Assembly: GCA_949987705.1 (NCBI GenBank)
Contig: OX465282.1
Coordinates: forward strand, 42,000,039-42,064,038
Direction: 5' to 3'
Source: Thereva unica
Taxonomy: Eukaryota; Arthropoda; Insecta; Diptera; Therevidae
Length of the DNA stretch: 64,000 bases
Shown: one piece after another, positions 11,741 through 22,276 of the stretch
Layout of the letters: each line of letters begins with the position of its first letter
Position numbering within the stretch: the stretch's first letter is position 1
Notes under the pieces: model-generated
Databases searched by the model: none
Seen by the model: only the letters and a program-made list of their open reading frames with translations
Told to the model about the DNA's origin: nothing
Translations under genes and position numbers: made by a program

Positions 11741-12687
11741 TTAATTTTGCTTAAGCTTTCTTTTTTTAAAATTGAAATTATATTCAACAAAAGAAGTGAA
11801 ATCAATTATTGCGTAACAAGTCGTTTGTTTTTTTTATATTAGGTGCAACAAAAAAATCTGGGGCCTGTATTAAACAAGATTTAAAGGTTGTTAACAACTT
11901 ACAGTTCTTACGCGGCGAGATATTTCTGTAGTTCATATTATCTAAATAATGTTGAATAAACTTCCAAAATTACCTCAAAAAGGTAAATGAATCACGTCGC
12001 AAGATTTCGCGCTTTTCTATCATCAATCTCCCTATTTCGATATTTCTATAATTATTGTCATTATTATATTGTTATTTTGTTTTTAATTTTGCTTAAGCTT
12101 TCTTTTTTAAAAATTGAAATTATTTTCAACAAAAGAAGCGAAATCAATTATTACGTAACAAATCGTTTGTTTTTTTATATTAGGTGCAACAAAAAAATCT
12201 GGGGCCTGTATTAAACAAGATTTAAAGGTTGAACAAAGCCGAACTCAATAAGTAATTAACAACCTTTAAATCTTGTTTAATACAGGCCCCAGATTTTTTT
12301 GTTGCACCTAATATAAAAAAACAAACGATTTGTTACGTAATAATTGATTTCGCTTCTTTTGTTGAAAATAATTTCAATTTTTAAAAAAGAAAGCTTAAGC
12401 AAAATTAAAAACAAAATAACAATATAATAATGACAATAATTATAGAAATATCGAAATAGGGAGATTGATGATAGAAAAGCGCGAAATCTTGCGACGTGAT
12501 TCATTTACCTTTTTGAGGTAATTTTGGAAGTTTATTCAACATTATTTAGATAATATGAACTACAGAAATATCTCGCCGCGTAAGAACTGTAAGTTGTTAA
12601 CAACCTTTAAATCTTGTTTAATACAGGCCCCAGATTTTTTTGTTGCACCTAATATAAAAAAAACAAACGACTTGTTACGCAATAATT
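11741..12687. mobile_element. Foldback element F, copy 2
   Basis: Palindrome centred near 12246. The left arm (11741-12232) contains one full ~342 bp unit and part of another; the right arm (12260-12687) is its reverse complement, including GTTAACAACCTTTAAATCTT and TTGTTACGCAATAATT. The arms are about 430-440 bp with a ~30 bp spacer. It is closely similar to copy 1 but differs in which arm units are retained. It is truncated on the right, where element X copy c begins. Confidence 0.85.
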
Positions 12688-14384
12688 TAACTTACACTGT
12701 TTGTCGTCAAATCTGGGAAGCTAAATTTGACCCACTTCCCGGTTTCGGATAGAGCTGAAATTTTGCATATACGTTTAGTTTGGATGACAATGCAATCTTG
12801 CCATTTTGTAAAAATATCAAGATGGCGGTTCCAAAATGGCGCCCGATTTTTGAAATTGTGCTCCGCGGCCCTCTGACATGGGTATCAAATGAAAGGATAT
12901 GACAGGTAGAACACAATAAGCTATGTGGCGTCATTCCAAATTCAAAATGGCGGCCAACACTTACACTGTTTGTCGTCAAATCTTGGAAGTTAAATTTGAC
13001 CCACTTCCCGGTTTCGGATAGAGCTGAAATTTTGCATACACATTTAGTTTGGATGAGAATGCAATCTGGGCATTTTGTAAAAATATCAAGATGGCGGTTC
13101 CAAAATGGCGCCCGATTTTTGAAATTGTGCTCCGCGGCCCTCTGACATGGGTATCAAATGAAAGGATATGACAGGTAGAACACAATAAGCTATGTGGCGT
13201 CATTCCAAATTCAAAATGGCGGCCAACACTTACACTGCTTGTCGTCAAATCTTGGAAGTTAAATTTGACCCACTTCCCGGTTTCGGATAGAGCTGAAATT
13301 TTGCATACACGTTTAGTTTGGATGACAATGCAATCTGGCCATTTTGTAAAAATATCAAGATGGCGGTTCCAAAATGGCGCCCGATTTTTGAAATTGTGCT
13401 CCACGGCCCTCTGACATGGGTATCAAATGAAAGGATATGACAGGTAGAACACAATAAGCTATGTGGCGTCATTCCAAATTCAAAATGGCGGCCAACACTA
13501 AATTGCGGAAAGCTTATAATAGACTAAAAAGTAGAAAATATAACCGATCAACTTCCAATTTTGCGCACACTCGTAGTTCGGGTGGTTAATGTGTATGAAT
13601 GATGAGATGAATAGTTGAGTTAAGGGTGAGTTGATAATAAAGAAGCAATACACGTTACAAAAAATCACAAACAAACACAGAGATGCTGCTGTCAACTAAA
13701 TTCAACTACTCAAATACTGAACTCATGTCCGTATGCATAATTTCAATTAAACCCAGGTAGCAGAGCTGAGTCAAGTTCAGTCAACCTTAACCCAACTCGA
13801 CTCCCGTTTACATGTAGTTAGACTTGGGTTCAACTTGAGTTCAACTCATCATGTATAAGTACTAAATGCAATCTGACCTTTTTGTAAAAAAATCAAGAAG
13901 ACGGTTCCGTTTTTGCAATTATGTTCCACCGAGCCCACGACATGGGTATCAAATGAATACTGTGTGACGTAATTTTAAATCTAATAGAATTGCCATCATA
14001 AAATGGCGGAATACATATAATAAACTAAAAAGTAGAAAATAAAATAAATGGTCAAAAAAATTTTTTTAAAAAAAATTCTTTTCATTAACTAAAAAATGTA
14101 CTGAAAAGTAAAAAATAAAAAATATTTTAAAGAAAGCGTGAAATTTCAATTTTAATGAAAAAGTTAATTAAAAGAATGGCGCATTTTTCATCAAAAATTG
14201 AAAATATAACTGTAAATCGCGTGAGATTTACAATAACCCTCAATTTTTTGCTTTGTTAATTTCAAATTCTAATAAAAATTTTTGATGAAAAATGCGCCAT
14301 TCTTTTAATTAACTTTTTCATTAAAAGTGAAATTTCACGCTTTCTTTAAAATATTTTTTATTTTTTACTTTTCAGTACATTTTT
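12686..14384. mobile_element. Element X, copy c (3 S3 units, truncated ends)
   Basis: Starts at TTTAACTTACACTG without the AAATTCTTTTA head. It has three 269 bp S3 units, the middle part (with a small deletion near 13905) and a palindrome whose right arm stops at CAGTACATTTTT, where copy d begins. In its loop the TTGAGGGTTATTG phrase is inverted relative to the other copies. Confidence 0.82.
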
Positions 14385-16660
14385 AAATTCTTTTATTTAA
14401 CTTGCACTGTTTGTCGTCAAATCTTGGAAGTTAAATTTGACCCACTTCCCGGTTTCGGATAGAGCTGAAATTTTGCATACACGTTTAGTTTGGATGACAA
14501 TGCAATCTGGCCATTTTGTAAAAATATCAAGATAGCGGTTCCAAAATGGCGCCCGCTTTTATTTTACTTACACTGTTTGTCGTCAAATCTTGGAAGTTAA
14601 ATTTGACCCACTTCCCGGTTTCGGATAGAGCTGAAATTTTGCATACACGTTTAGTTTGGCTAACAATGCAATCTGGCCATTTTGTAAAAATATCAAGATG
14701 GCGGTTCCAAAATGGCGCCCGATTTTTGAAATTGTGCTCCGCGGCCCTTTGAAATGGGTATCAAATGAAAGGATATGACAGGTAGAACACAATAAGCTAT
14801 GTGGCGTCATTCCAAATTCAAAATGGCGGACAACACTTACACTGTTTGTCGTCAAATCTTGGAAGTTAAATTTGACCCACTTCCCGGTTTCGGATAGAGC
14901 TGAAATTTTGCATACACGTTTAGTTTGGATGACAATGCAATCTGGCCATTTTGTAAAAATATCAAGATGGCGGTTCCAAAATGGCGCCCGATTTTTGAAA
15001 TTGTGCTCCGCGGCCCTCTGACATGGGTATCAAATGAAAGGATATGACAGGTAGAACACAATAAGCTATGTGGCGTCATTCTAAATTCAAAATGACGGCC
15101 AACACTTGCACTGTTTGTCGTCAAATCTTGGAAGTTAAATTTGACCCACTTCCCGGTTTCGGATAGAGCTGAAATTTTGCATACACGTTTAGTTTGGGTG
15201 ACAATGCAATCTGGCCATTTTGTAAAAATATGAAGATGGCGGTTCCAAAATGGCGCCCGATTTTTGAAATTGTGCTCCGCGGCCCTCTGACATGGGTATC
15301 AAATGAAAGGATATGACAGGTAGAACACAATAAGCTATGTGGCGTCATTCCAAATTCAAAATGGCGGCCAACACTTACACTGTTTGTCGTCAAATCTTGG
15401 AAGTTAAATTTGACCCACTTCCCGGTTTCGGATAGAGCTGAAATTTTGCATACACGTTTAGTTTGGATGACAATGCAATCTGGCCATTTTGTAAAAATAT
15501 CAAGATGGCGGTTCCAAAATGGCGCCCGATTTTTGAAATTGTGCTCCGCGGCCCTCTGACATGGGTATTAAATGAAAGGATATGACAGGTAGAACACAAT
15601 AAGCTATGTGGCGTCATTCCAAATTCAAAATGGCGGCCAACACTAAATTGCGGAAAGCTTATAATAGACTAAAAAGTAGAAAATATAACCGATCAACTTC
15701 CAATTTTGCACACACTCGTAGTTCGGGTGGTTAATGTGTATGAATGATGAGATGAATAGTTGAGTTAAGGGTGAGTTGATAATAAAGAAGCAATACACGT
15801 TACAAAAAATCACAAACAAACACAGAGATGCTGCTGTCAACTAAATTCAACTACTCAAATACTGAACTTATGTCCGTATGCATAATTTCAACTAAACCCA
15901 GGTAGCAGAGCTGAGTCGAGTTCAGTCAACCTTAACCCAACTCGACTCCCGTTTACATGTAGTTAGACTTGGGTTCAACTTGAGTTCAACTCATCATGTA
16001 TAAGTACTAAATGCAATTTGACCTTTTTGTAAAAAAATCAAGAAGACGGTTCCGAGATGGCGGCCGTTTTTGCAATTATGTTCCACCGAGCCCACGACAT
16101 GGGTATCAAATGAATACAGTAAACTGTGTGACGTAATTTTAAATCTAATAGAATTGCCATCATAAAATGGCGGAATACATATAATAAACTAAAAAGTAGA
16201 AAATAAAATAAATGGTTAAAAAAATTTTTTAAAAAAAATTCTTTTCATTAACTAAAAAATGTACTGAAAAGTAAAAAATAAAAAATATTTTAAAGAAAGC
16301 GTGGAATTTCAATTTTAATGGAAAAGTTAATTAAAAGAATGGCGCATTTTTCATCAAAAAATTTTGTTAGCATTTGAAATTAACAAAGCAAAAAATTGAG
16401 GGTTATTGTAAATCTCACGCGATTTACAGTTATATTTTCAATTTTTGATGAAAAATGCGCCATTCTTTTAATTAACTTTTTCATTAAAATTGAAATTCCA
16501 CGCTTTCTTTAAAATATTTTTTATTTTTTACTTTTCAGTACATTTTTTAGTTAATGAAAAGAATTTTTTTTAAAAAATTTTTTTAACCATTTATTTTATT
16601 TAGTTAATGAAAAGAATTTTTTTAAAAAAATTTTTTTTAACCATTTATTTTATTTTATTT
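14385..16660. mobile_element. Element X, copy d (same as copy a)
   Basis: From 14385 to 16600 it matches 2701-4916 base for base as far as I can see, including private variants (TTTGGCTAACAATG, AAATATGAAGATGG, GCGTGGAATTTC). It has a shortened first unit plus four S3 units. A second short copy of the tail, ending in AACCATTTATTTTA, follows at 16601-16660. The sharp edges of identity at T-rich ends fit insertion of the same progenitor, or a recent copy event. Confidence 0.85.
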
Positions 16661-16957
16661 CTTGCAACGGCCAATTCGCCGTTCCCGTGTAGGGAAATGT
16701 GCAACGTTGCAATTTGAATTTCCCGTGTGACTATTTTTATGAAAGTTAAGAATTTAAAAATGGAGAAGAACGAAATATAAGGGCAGGAATTTATACTTCC
16801 GGTCGAAAAACTGAACTTTGGGAATAAAAAATGATGATTGATTTTACTTGATTGTTAGATTCTTAAAAATGAATTTTTTGTTCGTAACAAGGGTCTTTAT
16901 CGTTTCACCCAGCTTTGCTAGGCACCTTGGCAAGGACTCTTCTTTTTTCGTTTGCGA
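16661..16957. other. Spacer, possibly more ORF1 sequence
   Basis: AT-rich with a small inverted phrase (TTGCAACGGCCAATTCGCCG). The minus strand continues the composition of the gag-like fragment at 16958-17310 for a short way but has stops in all frames. No other gene seen. Confidence 0.5.
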
Positions 16958-17310
16958 CTACGCTGGTATTTGCGTGGCCGCTATTTTCCCTCTTGTTTTC
17001 TGTGCGGGACTTACCAGACTTACCTTGAAAACCTCGCTCGGCTTACCAATCGAGCTGGTGCTGGTTGACCGCACCTTTTCCTTGGTACGGTCCTCCGCGG
17101 GTTTTGTGGGTGGTGACCTCACCACCTTCGCGGATCTTGCGAACGTCGCTTTTTTTTCTTGCTCTTTAGGCGCGATGAGTTTGCCACTGGCGACTGACCC
17201 CTGGCACCTACTGTTGCCAGTTTCCAGCCGTGCGCCGGAGACCGCGGCCTTCTCCGACGTTGGGGCATATATCTCTACCCCGATTTTTTTTCTTTTGTCG
17301 TACTCATCAT
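16958..17310 (-). pseudogene. LINE family A, ORF1 (gag-like) N-terminal remnant
   Basis: The minus strand is open for about 115 codons down to a TAG at 16958. The product is Lys/Ser/Pro/Thr-rich, of the kind seen at the N-terminus of R1/LOA-clade ORF1 proteins, which bind the element RNA through zinc knuckles further downstream. An A run near 17290 puts the nearest upstream ATG out of frame, suggesting a frameshift. It lies just downstream of the 3' end of LINE A copy 1, in the same orientation, so it is probably the 5' part of a second copy arranged head to tail. Family assignment is by position and composition, not by conserved motifs. No knuckles remain. Confidence 0.5.
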
Positions 17311-17524
17311 TTTTAATTTTTTTTCGGGTGTTCTTTCAAGTCTACCCACCCGAGGAAAGACTGAAGAGGTAATAATGAGGATGGGAAGTAAGGACTTTAG
17401 GATGGGAAGACAGGGTTATGAAGGAAGACGACTGTCTGCTACGTGTTTGAAACGCATTGCCCGGAGTGAACCAGCGTGATGGACAGGCCACGCATACTAG
17501 GAGGTCGCCGTCGCTCACCCCATA
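17311..17524 (-). other. Probable 5' leader of the second LINE A copy
   Basis: Noncoding stretch between the ORF1 remnant and the TATATATA tract at 17522-17532 that ends LINE A copy 1. On the minus strand it reads as a leader of about 200 nt into the ORF1 remnant. Inference only. Confidence 0.4.
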
Positions 17525-17727
17525 TATATATATTTTTTTGTTTTACGAGGGATGGTGAGAATCTTCAAAAGACACCGCTGAGGATCCGTACTCAGACGGT
17601 AGTGTCAGATTTCTACTGACTAAACTCACCACCCCTTGGTGTGACGCTTACCCCGCCCGGGACCGCCGCGAGGCATTACTTCGTGCGGGCGTCACCACCA
17701 TGACCCTTTTAGGTGTCCCTCTGGTCT

Positions 17728-18660
17728 TTACCCATAGGGGTTGCTACTGCTCTTGGCATTTCTCTGCCTCTGTTTCTTGTGGCTTCTTCTTACCTTAACT
17801 TTCTGTGAATGGCCTTCAGGGTTGCTTCCATTTTCTTCATACATTTCCTTGGATCTGATCATATGTTCTACGATGTTTTTCGGCGTCATTGGCGCCTGGG
17901 CCGTTTCTTCTAATTCCGCCCTTTCCTCGGCGTATCTCGAGCAGGCAAAGACGTGCTCTGCGTCTTCATCCGTCGCTGCGCATACCGGACACAACGGTAA
18001 ATCATCGTGGCCGAAGCGGTGGAGGTATTTCCTATACCCCCGATGTCCGCTCAGGAACTGCGTGAGGTCGTAACTTACTTCCTTACGCTCCCTCGAAACC
18101 CATATTTCCACGTTAGGGATAAGTCTGTGGGTCCAACGATCCTTAACAGACTCATCCCACTTCCCCTGCCATTCCCTTAAGGACTCACAGCGCGCAATCT
18201 GCCGCCGTACTCTTCTTGGCTGCCCACTACCATATTCTGGGTCATAGAGACGCATGCCCTCCCTCGCCAGAATATCTACAGGAATCATCGCCGCTATCAC
18301 GCACGCCGCATCGTCGGACGTGGTCCTGTACGCGCAGCAAGCGCGGAGTACACTTAGCCTATATGCAGCCCTCCATTTTCTACTATTTGACCACCCTCCC
18401 CAAGAGGAGGCGGCGACTCGGTCTAGGGCCAACATTGGGCAGCATTCTGGCGAGTGCTGCACAAATCGCAGAAGCTTTGCCTGCCGTGCCCTCCAAGTGC
18501 GCTTTGAAATTTAACCTCCGATCGATCATCACTCCCAGGTACCTTAGAGCGGGCGCTGACGGGCGGGCGAGTGGATGATCTGTTCCCCTACCTTGATCCT
18601 CGCGGATACTGGCTTTCGCCGTCTGCTGATCAGCACTGCTTCAGTTTTGTGCTCAGCAAG
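17728..18660 (-). pseudogene. LINE A copy 1 ORF2, RT thumb and C-terminal domain
   Basis: C-terminal third of ORF2, which in this clade follows the RT core and helps bind the element RNA. After the RT core the minus strand encodes a stretch of thumb (about 18660-18450), then 244 open codons (17728-18462) ending in a Lys/Arg/Ser-rich tail. A CPVC...H...C zinc-binding pattern lies around residues 160-175, as in R1-clade proteins. A deletion and frameshift near 18400 separate the two pieces, so no continuous protein can be made. The copy is inactive. Confidence 0.8.
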
Positions 18661-19410
18661 CTTCAACCTTCGTTTGCATACAATTCGATGTCATCTGGGT
18701 GTTTTCCTTCGACAACTACCCCGATATCATCTGCAAACCCGATCGCCACTGCTTCCTTTGGAAGGCGAAGCCCCAACACATCATTGTACATTGCGATCCA
18801 TAGGAGAGGGCCCAGGACGGAACCTTGCGGGACACCGCATGTTGTCCCGAACACTTTAGGACCATCATCCGAATCGCAATGAAGCGACCTACCCTGAAGG
18901 TAGTCGGCCACCACTCGCACTAGGTACTTTGGTGTGCCTAGCTTTATCAACGCCTCGACTATTTTGCTCCACCTCGCTGAGTTGAAAGCATTTTTTACGT
19001 CGAGGGTTATCAGCGCGCAGCAGTGATTTTTCTCTAGGGCGGCTCTTGCTATGCCCACCACCATATTGACTGCATCAGTCGTCGTCCTTGCCTTTCTGAA
19101 GCCGAATTGCTTGTCCGACAGGCCACCTACCCTTTTGACGCTAGGGAGAATCCTGTTACAGATCACCCGCTCGAAAAGTTTGCCTATGCAACTAACGAGG
19201 CATATCGGTCTGTAGGACGATGGGTCCCCTAAAGGCTTGTTCGGCTTCGCTAGGAGCACGAGTTTCTGCTGTTTCCATCCCTCCGGGAAGATCCCCTCTC
19301 TCAGGCACGCTGTGAAGCTGCTAGCTTCGCCGCTTTATTTGGTATGTCATCCATGCCAGGGGCTTTGTTGATGGTTAGCTTTTTTGCAGCCTCCAGAATC
19401 TCATCTGCGG
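18661..19410 (-). pseudogene. LINE A copy 1 ORF2, reverse transcriptase core
   Basis: The RT core copies element RNA into DNA at a nicked target. Visible motifs: SSYRPICL, the first catalytic Asp in ITLDVKNAFNSA, the PQGSVLGPLLW loop, and the catalytic FADD (codons at 18726-18737). The open part is 18663-19259. A small deletion with frameshift near 19315 breaks the finger region, and another deletion at 18660, just after the ELYANE codons, removes about a dozen residues and shifts the frame. R1/LOA-type by its FADDIGVVV signature. Copy 3 at 48302-49225 is a close paralogue that lacks FADD. Confidence 0.88.
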
Positions 19411-19737
19411 TCAACGCAGGTACCTCTTCTGAAGGTTGGGTAGTTCGACGGTGCGTACGTACTGTGGAAACAGGACGTACATAATGCTCTGGAGCAGCGC
19501 GGGGCAGGTGATCGGCGGAGAGCGTTTGCTCTTGACCGCTGACATAACCATTTTATAGGCTCCACCCCAGGGATCTGAGTCTGCTTCTCTGCACAATCGT
19601 TTGAAGTGCTCGGATTTACTTCTAGCGATGGCCTTGTTCAGCCTTTTCCTCGCTTCCTTATATCTCTGAAGGAGTTCATCGAAATCCGGACGGTTCCGAT
19701 TTCTCTGAGTTCTCCTTCTCGCTTTCAGGCAGGCCCA
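19411..19737 (-). pseudogene. LINE A copy 1 ORF2, endonuclease-RT linker
   Basis: The minus strand continues ORF2 between endonuclease and RT, with a 61-codon open piece (19411-19596). The frame is broken by a TGA beside 19738 and by the small indel near 19430. Copy 3 has the same linker more completely (about 48950-49330), which supports the reading. No independent function. Confidence 0.7.
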
Positions 19738-20568
19738 TCAGCATTCGTCAATCTCGGCGTTCCAGCAGAAATTTGGTGGGTGTTGCGGATTGCCGGCGCG
19801 TCGAGGCATGGATGCATCACATGCATGTTTTAACGAATCTTCGATTCGTTTTGCCCCTTCCCTGGCACCTCCTGCCGACCTCGCATTTGTTCTATAGATA
19901 GGATTCCTTTTTCCTATACCCCGGCCAATCTCGAAGATGATGGCTTGGTGGTCGCTGTGCGTGTACAGATCGCTCACCCGCCACTGTAGGTCCTTGGCCA
20001 CTGAATCGCTCACGTAAGTGATGTCGATTACAGACGATCTCCCACCCCTTTGGAAGGTGTTTTCGCCTCCGGTGTTGACCAACACCACGTTAAGTCGCGA
20101 GAATACTTCTAGAAGTATGCGCCCTCTTGCATTCATTTGTCGACTGCCCCATTCGACAGCCAAAGCATTGAAATCACCCGCTAATATTACCGGGTGATGG
20201 CGGCTCGCGTTGGCGGCTAACTTTTCCAGCATCGACTCGTAATCGTCTAGTGCCAGGCTTGGCGCCGCATAGCAGCTGTAGACGTGTATTCCGCCTACTT
20301 TTGCTCGCGTGAAGCCATTCTCTGGGCTTCTCATGGTATCTTCCATGGCTCGGCTCCCACACGTCCATATCGCTGACGTGCCGCTGCTATCGTTTATCCA
20401 TACACCGCTGTGCAGGTTTCTATACTGCTCGCAGACGATTGCGACGTCGATTTTCTCCTCATAGACTGTCTGTGCCAACAGATCTTGTGCCGCTTGACAG
20501 TGATTCAGGTTTATCTGTATAAACCTTATCTTCGTCTGTTTTTCAGCGTCTCCTTGAACGCCGGACAT
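19738..20568 (-). pseudogene. LINE A copy 1 ORF2, AP-type endonuclease
   Basis: 276 open codons from a true ATG at 20566-20568. This domain nicks target DNA to prime reverse transcription. Catalytic landmarks of the APE family are present: Asn in QINLN (residues 18-22), Glu47 in VCEQ, GDFNA at 131-135, and SDH at 205-207. A TGA replaces a codon at the C-terminal end, so the domain is cut from the RT. The ATG overlaps the end of ORF1 by 43 nt (ORF1 stop at 20526), the usual arrangement in this clade. The domain itself looks intact, but ORF2 as a whole is dead. Confidence 0.88.
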
Positions 20569-21007
20569 CTATTACCTCCGATCACGTATTCACTATCTCT
20601 GCCCTCAATTTCCCTACAAATTAGGCATTTTGCAGCTTGGTCACACTCCTTTACCTTGTGACCCTCTTTCCCGCAGCCTCGGCACAGCCTTCCTCTATCC
20701 TGGCTGCTGCTGCAGTTTTTCGCTATGTGACCGAACTACATGCATTGTTCTAACCACGCTTTTGTTTCCCAGATCGCTTCGTTCGCATACAGTTCGATGT
20801 CGTCTGGGTGTTTTCCTTCGACAACTACCCCGATATCATCTGCAAACCCGATCGCCACTGCTTCCTTTGGAAGACGTATCGCGTACCTTTCCTGCATAAC
20901 TATTACGAAATTCAAAATTCCCTTTACTTTCTCCCGGGTGGGAACTTTTCGTTGGCCATGGAAGTCGACGAAATTAATGTTTGTAGTTCCTTTTAATAGA
21001 TTCCATT
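20526..21007 (-). pseudogene. LINE A copy 1 ORF1, chimera with an RT fragment
   Basis: Read on the minus strand this is three joined pieces in one frame. First (about 21007-20880) comes gag-like sequence also found at 45725-45855, ending MQERYAI. Then (about 20879-20758) come some 40 codons of the element's own RT, from RLPKE through FADD (20835-20846) to AWLEQ. Then come gag zinc knuckles: FGHIAKNC with an in-frame TAG just before it (near 20742), and CRGCGKEGHKVKEC. ORF1 ends at 20526, inside the endonuclease gene. The RT insert is nearly identical to 18680-18770. ORF1 normally encodes the nucleic-acid-binding protein; this copy is non-functional. Confidence 0.78.
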
Positions 21008-21334
21008 TTTTTATAAAATTAGACTAGAAAACCATATCCTTCCTCTTAAACATTTTTTTGCTCATATAATGGAATTTTATTTCTTGCTTTTTTCTTACAT
21101 CAAGCCTACTTATTACCTAGGTACTTACTCTGGGCCCATCTAACAATTGCGTATGGATATTTTTCCTATGCATGCATTATGAATAATTAATTAAAGGAAT
21201 TTAGTCTACAAAAAATATGAATAAATATGGGTGTTGAGTCGGGAGCTCTACGCTTGCCGCTCTTAACAATAATTATTGGAAGTACACGATTAAAAAAGGA
21301 TTATTAGCTTGAAAAATATACTATTTAACAAATA
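21008..21334 (-). repeat. Gypsy A 3' LTR-like end, unit 1
   Basis: On the minus strand it begins near 21270 with TGTTAAGAGCGGC and runs through a GAAATAAAATTCC poly(A)-signal-like phrase to GTCTAATTTTAT followed by an A run at 21008. The part 21008-21232 recurs alone at 47285-47521. Calling it an LTR is inference: no matching 5' copy exists beside unit 2. Confidence 0.6.
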
Positions 21335-22276
21335 CTACTTTTTAAGATCTTTTATGTGCCACTTACCAATATCTACCCCATTCCTATCTTTTAATCTATA
21401 ACACAGGTCAGAAATCTTTTCGGTAACTGTGCATTCAACGAATTTTGGTGCTAACTTCGCGGAGAATCCCTTGGATTTGTCCGAAAGTACATAGTTTCTT
21501 TTATATACTGTATCACCTACTTGGAATGTTAAATTATCATCGCGTCCCTTATCATAATTTAATTTATTTTTCTCATGGCTCCTTTTTATCTTGTCCATTG
21601 TTTTATGACGTTCTAGATCGAATCGTCTTAGAAAATCCTGACGCGCCTTTAGTGGGTCTTGGTGGCCATCGTACAATCGATGTTCGGTGCCACTATACAC
21701 AAATTCTTTACCATAGTTCAGGTAATAATCCGTGTTTCCGGTAGTTTCATTAATTGCTGTGTTCAAGGCTACGTTAATTTTACTTAGTTCTTTATCCCAG
21801 TGCTTATGATTGGATCCTATATGTGCTCTCAACATATTTCCGATGCTTTGATTATATCTTTCAGTATTATTGTTTTGAGGATGGTAATTACAATTATAAA
21901 AGGTATATGGAACTTCGTATTTATTTAACAGGTTCTTGAATTCGGCTGATTTAAATTGAGGTCCATTATCACAAACGACTGTTTCAGGAACTCCAAATTT
22001 TAAAAACACGTTATCTTCCACGTTCTTAGTTATATGTGGTGTTGTTGTAGACCGCAGTGGAAATAAGCATGAATATTTCGTGAAAAAGTCGACCACTACT
22101 AGTAAAGCAATATGTCCCTTTGTTGACCTTGGAAGTGGTCCTAGATGGTCCATGGAAATCACCTGCCATGGTTGAGTGGCTTGCTTGCATTGGCCCATTT
22201 TACCACTTTTCCTGGTATTTTTCGCTTTACTTTGCTTACATATTTTGCAACTACCTATGTACGTATCTTTGAACAT
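21335..22276 (-). pseudogene. Gypsy A unit 1, integrase core and C-terminus
   Basis: 313 open codons on the minus strand. Integrase joins the element cDNA to host DNA. The catalytic triad is visible with D,D-35-E spacing: Asp43 (ISMDHLGP), Asp103 (VVCDNGPQF) and Glu139 (NNNTERYNQ). The HHCC zinc region ends just before it (SCKICKQSK). The C-terminal part has the GDTVYKRNY-type DNA-binding fold of gypsy integrases. A short indel near 22260 puts it out of frame with the upstream RNase H piece, so it cannot be made as part of pol. The same lesion is present in unit 2. Confidence 0.88.

Larger units (their letters stand above)
17525..21007 (-). mobile_element. LINE family A, copy 1 (R1/LOA-type, rearranged)
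   Basis: A minus-strand non-LTR retrotransposon in the order ORF1 C-terminus, endonuclease, reverse transcriptase, C-terminal zinc region, 3' UTR (17533-17727). The 3' UTR carries complementary GTCAGTAGAAATCTGACAC and TACCGTCTGAGTACGG phrases and ends in an AT tract. All reading frames carry lesions, and ORF1 contains a transplanted RT piece. The right end is cut at the gypsy A boundary (21007/21008). Related fragments lie at 45725-45909 and 48295-50250. Confidence 0.85.

Noticed and set aside
16848..17372. 174-codon plus-strand open frame with membrane-like composition
   Set aside because: It lies antisense to the LINE A ORF1 remnant, shows no domain and is explained as the complement of a coding strand.
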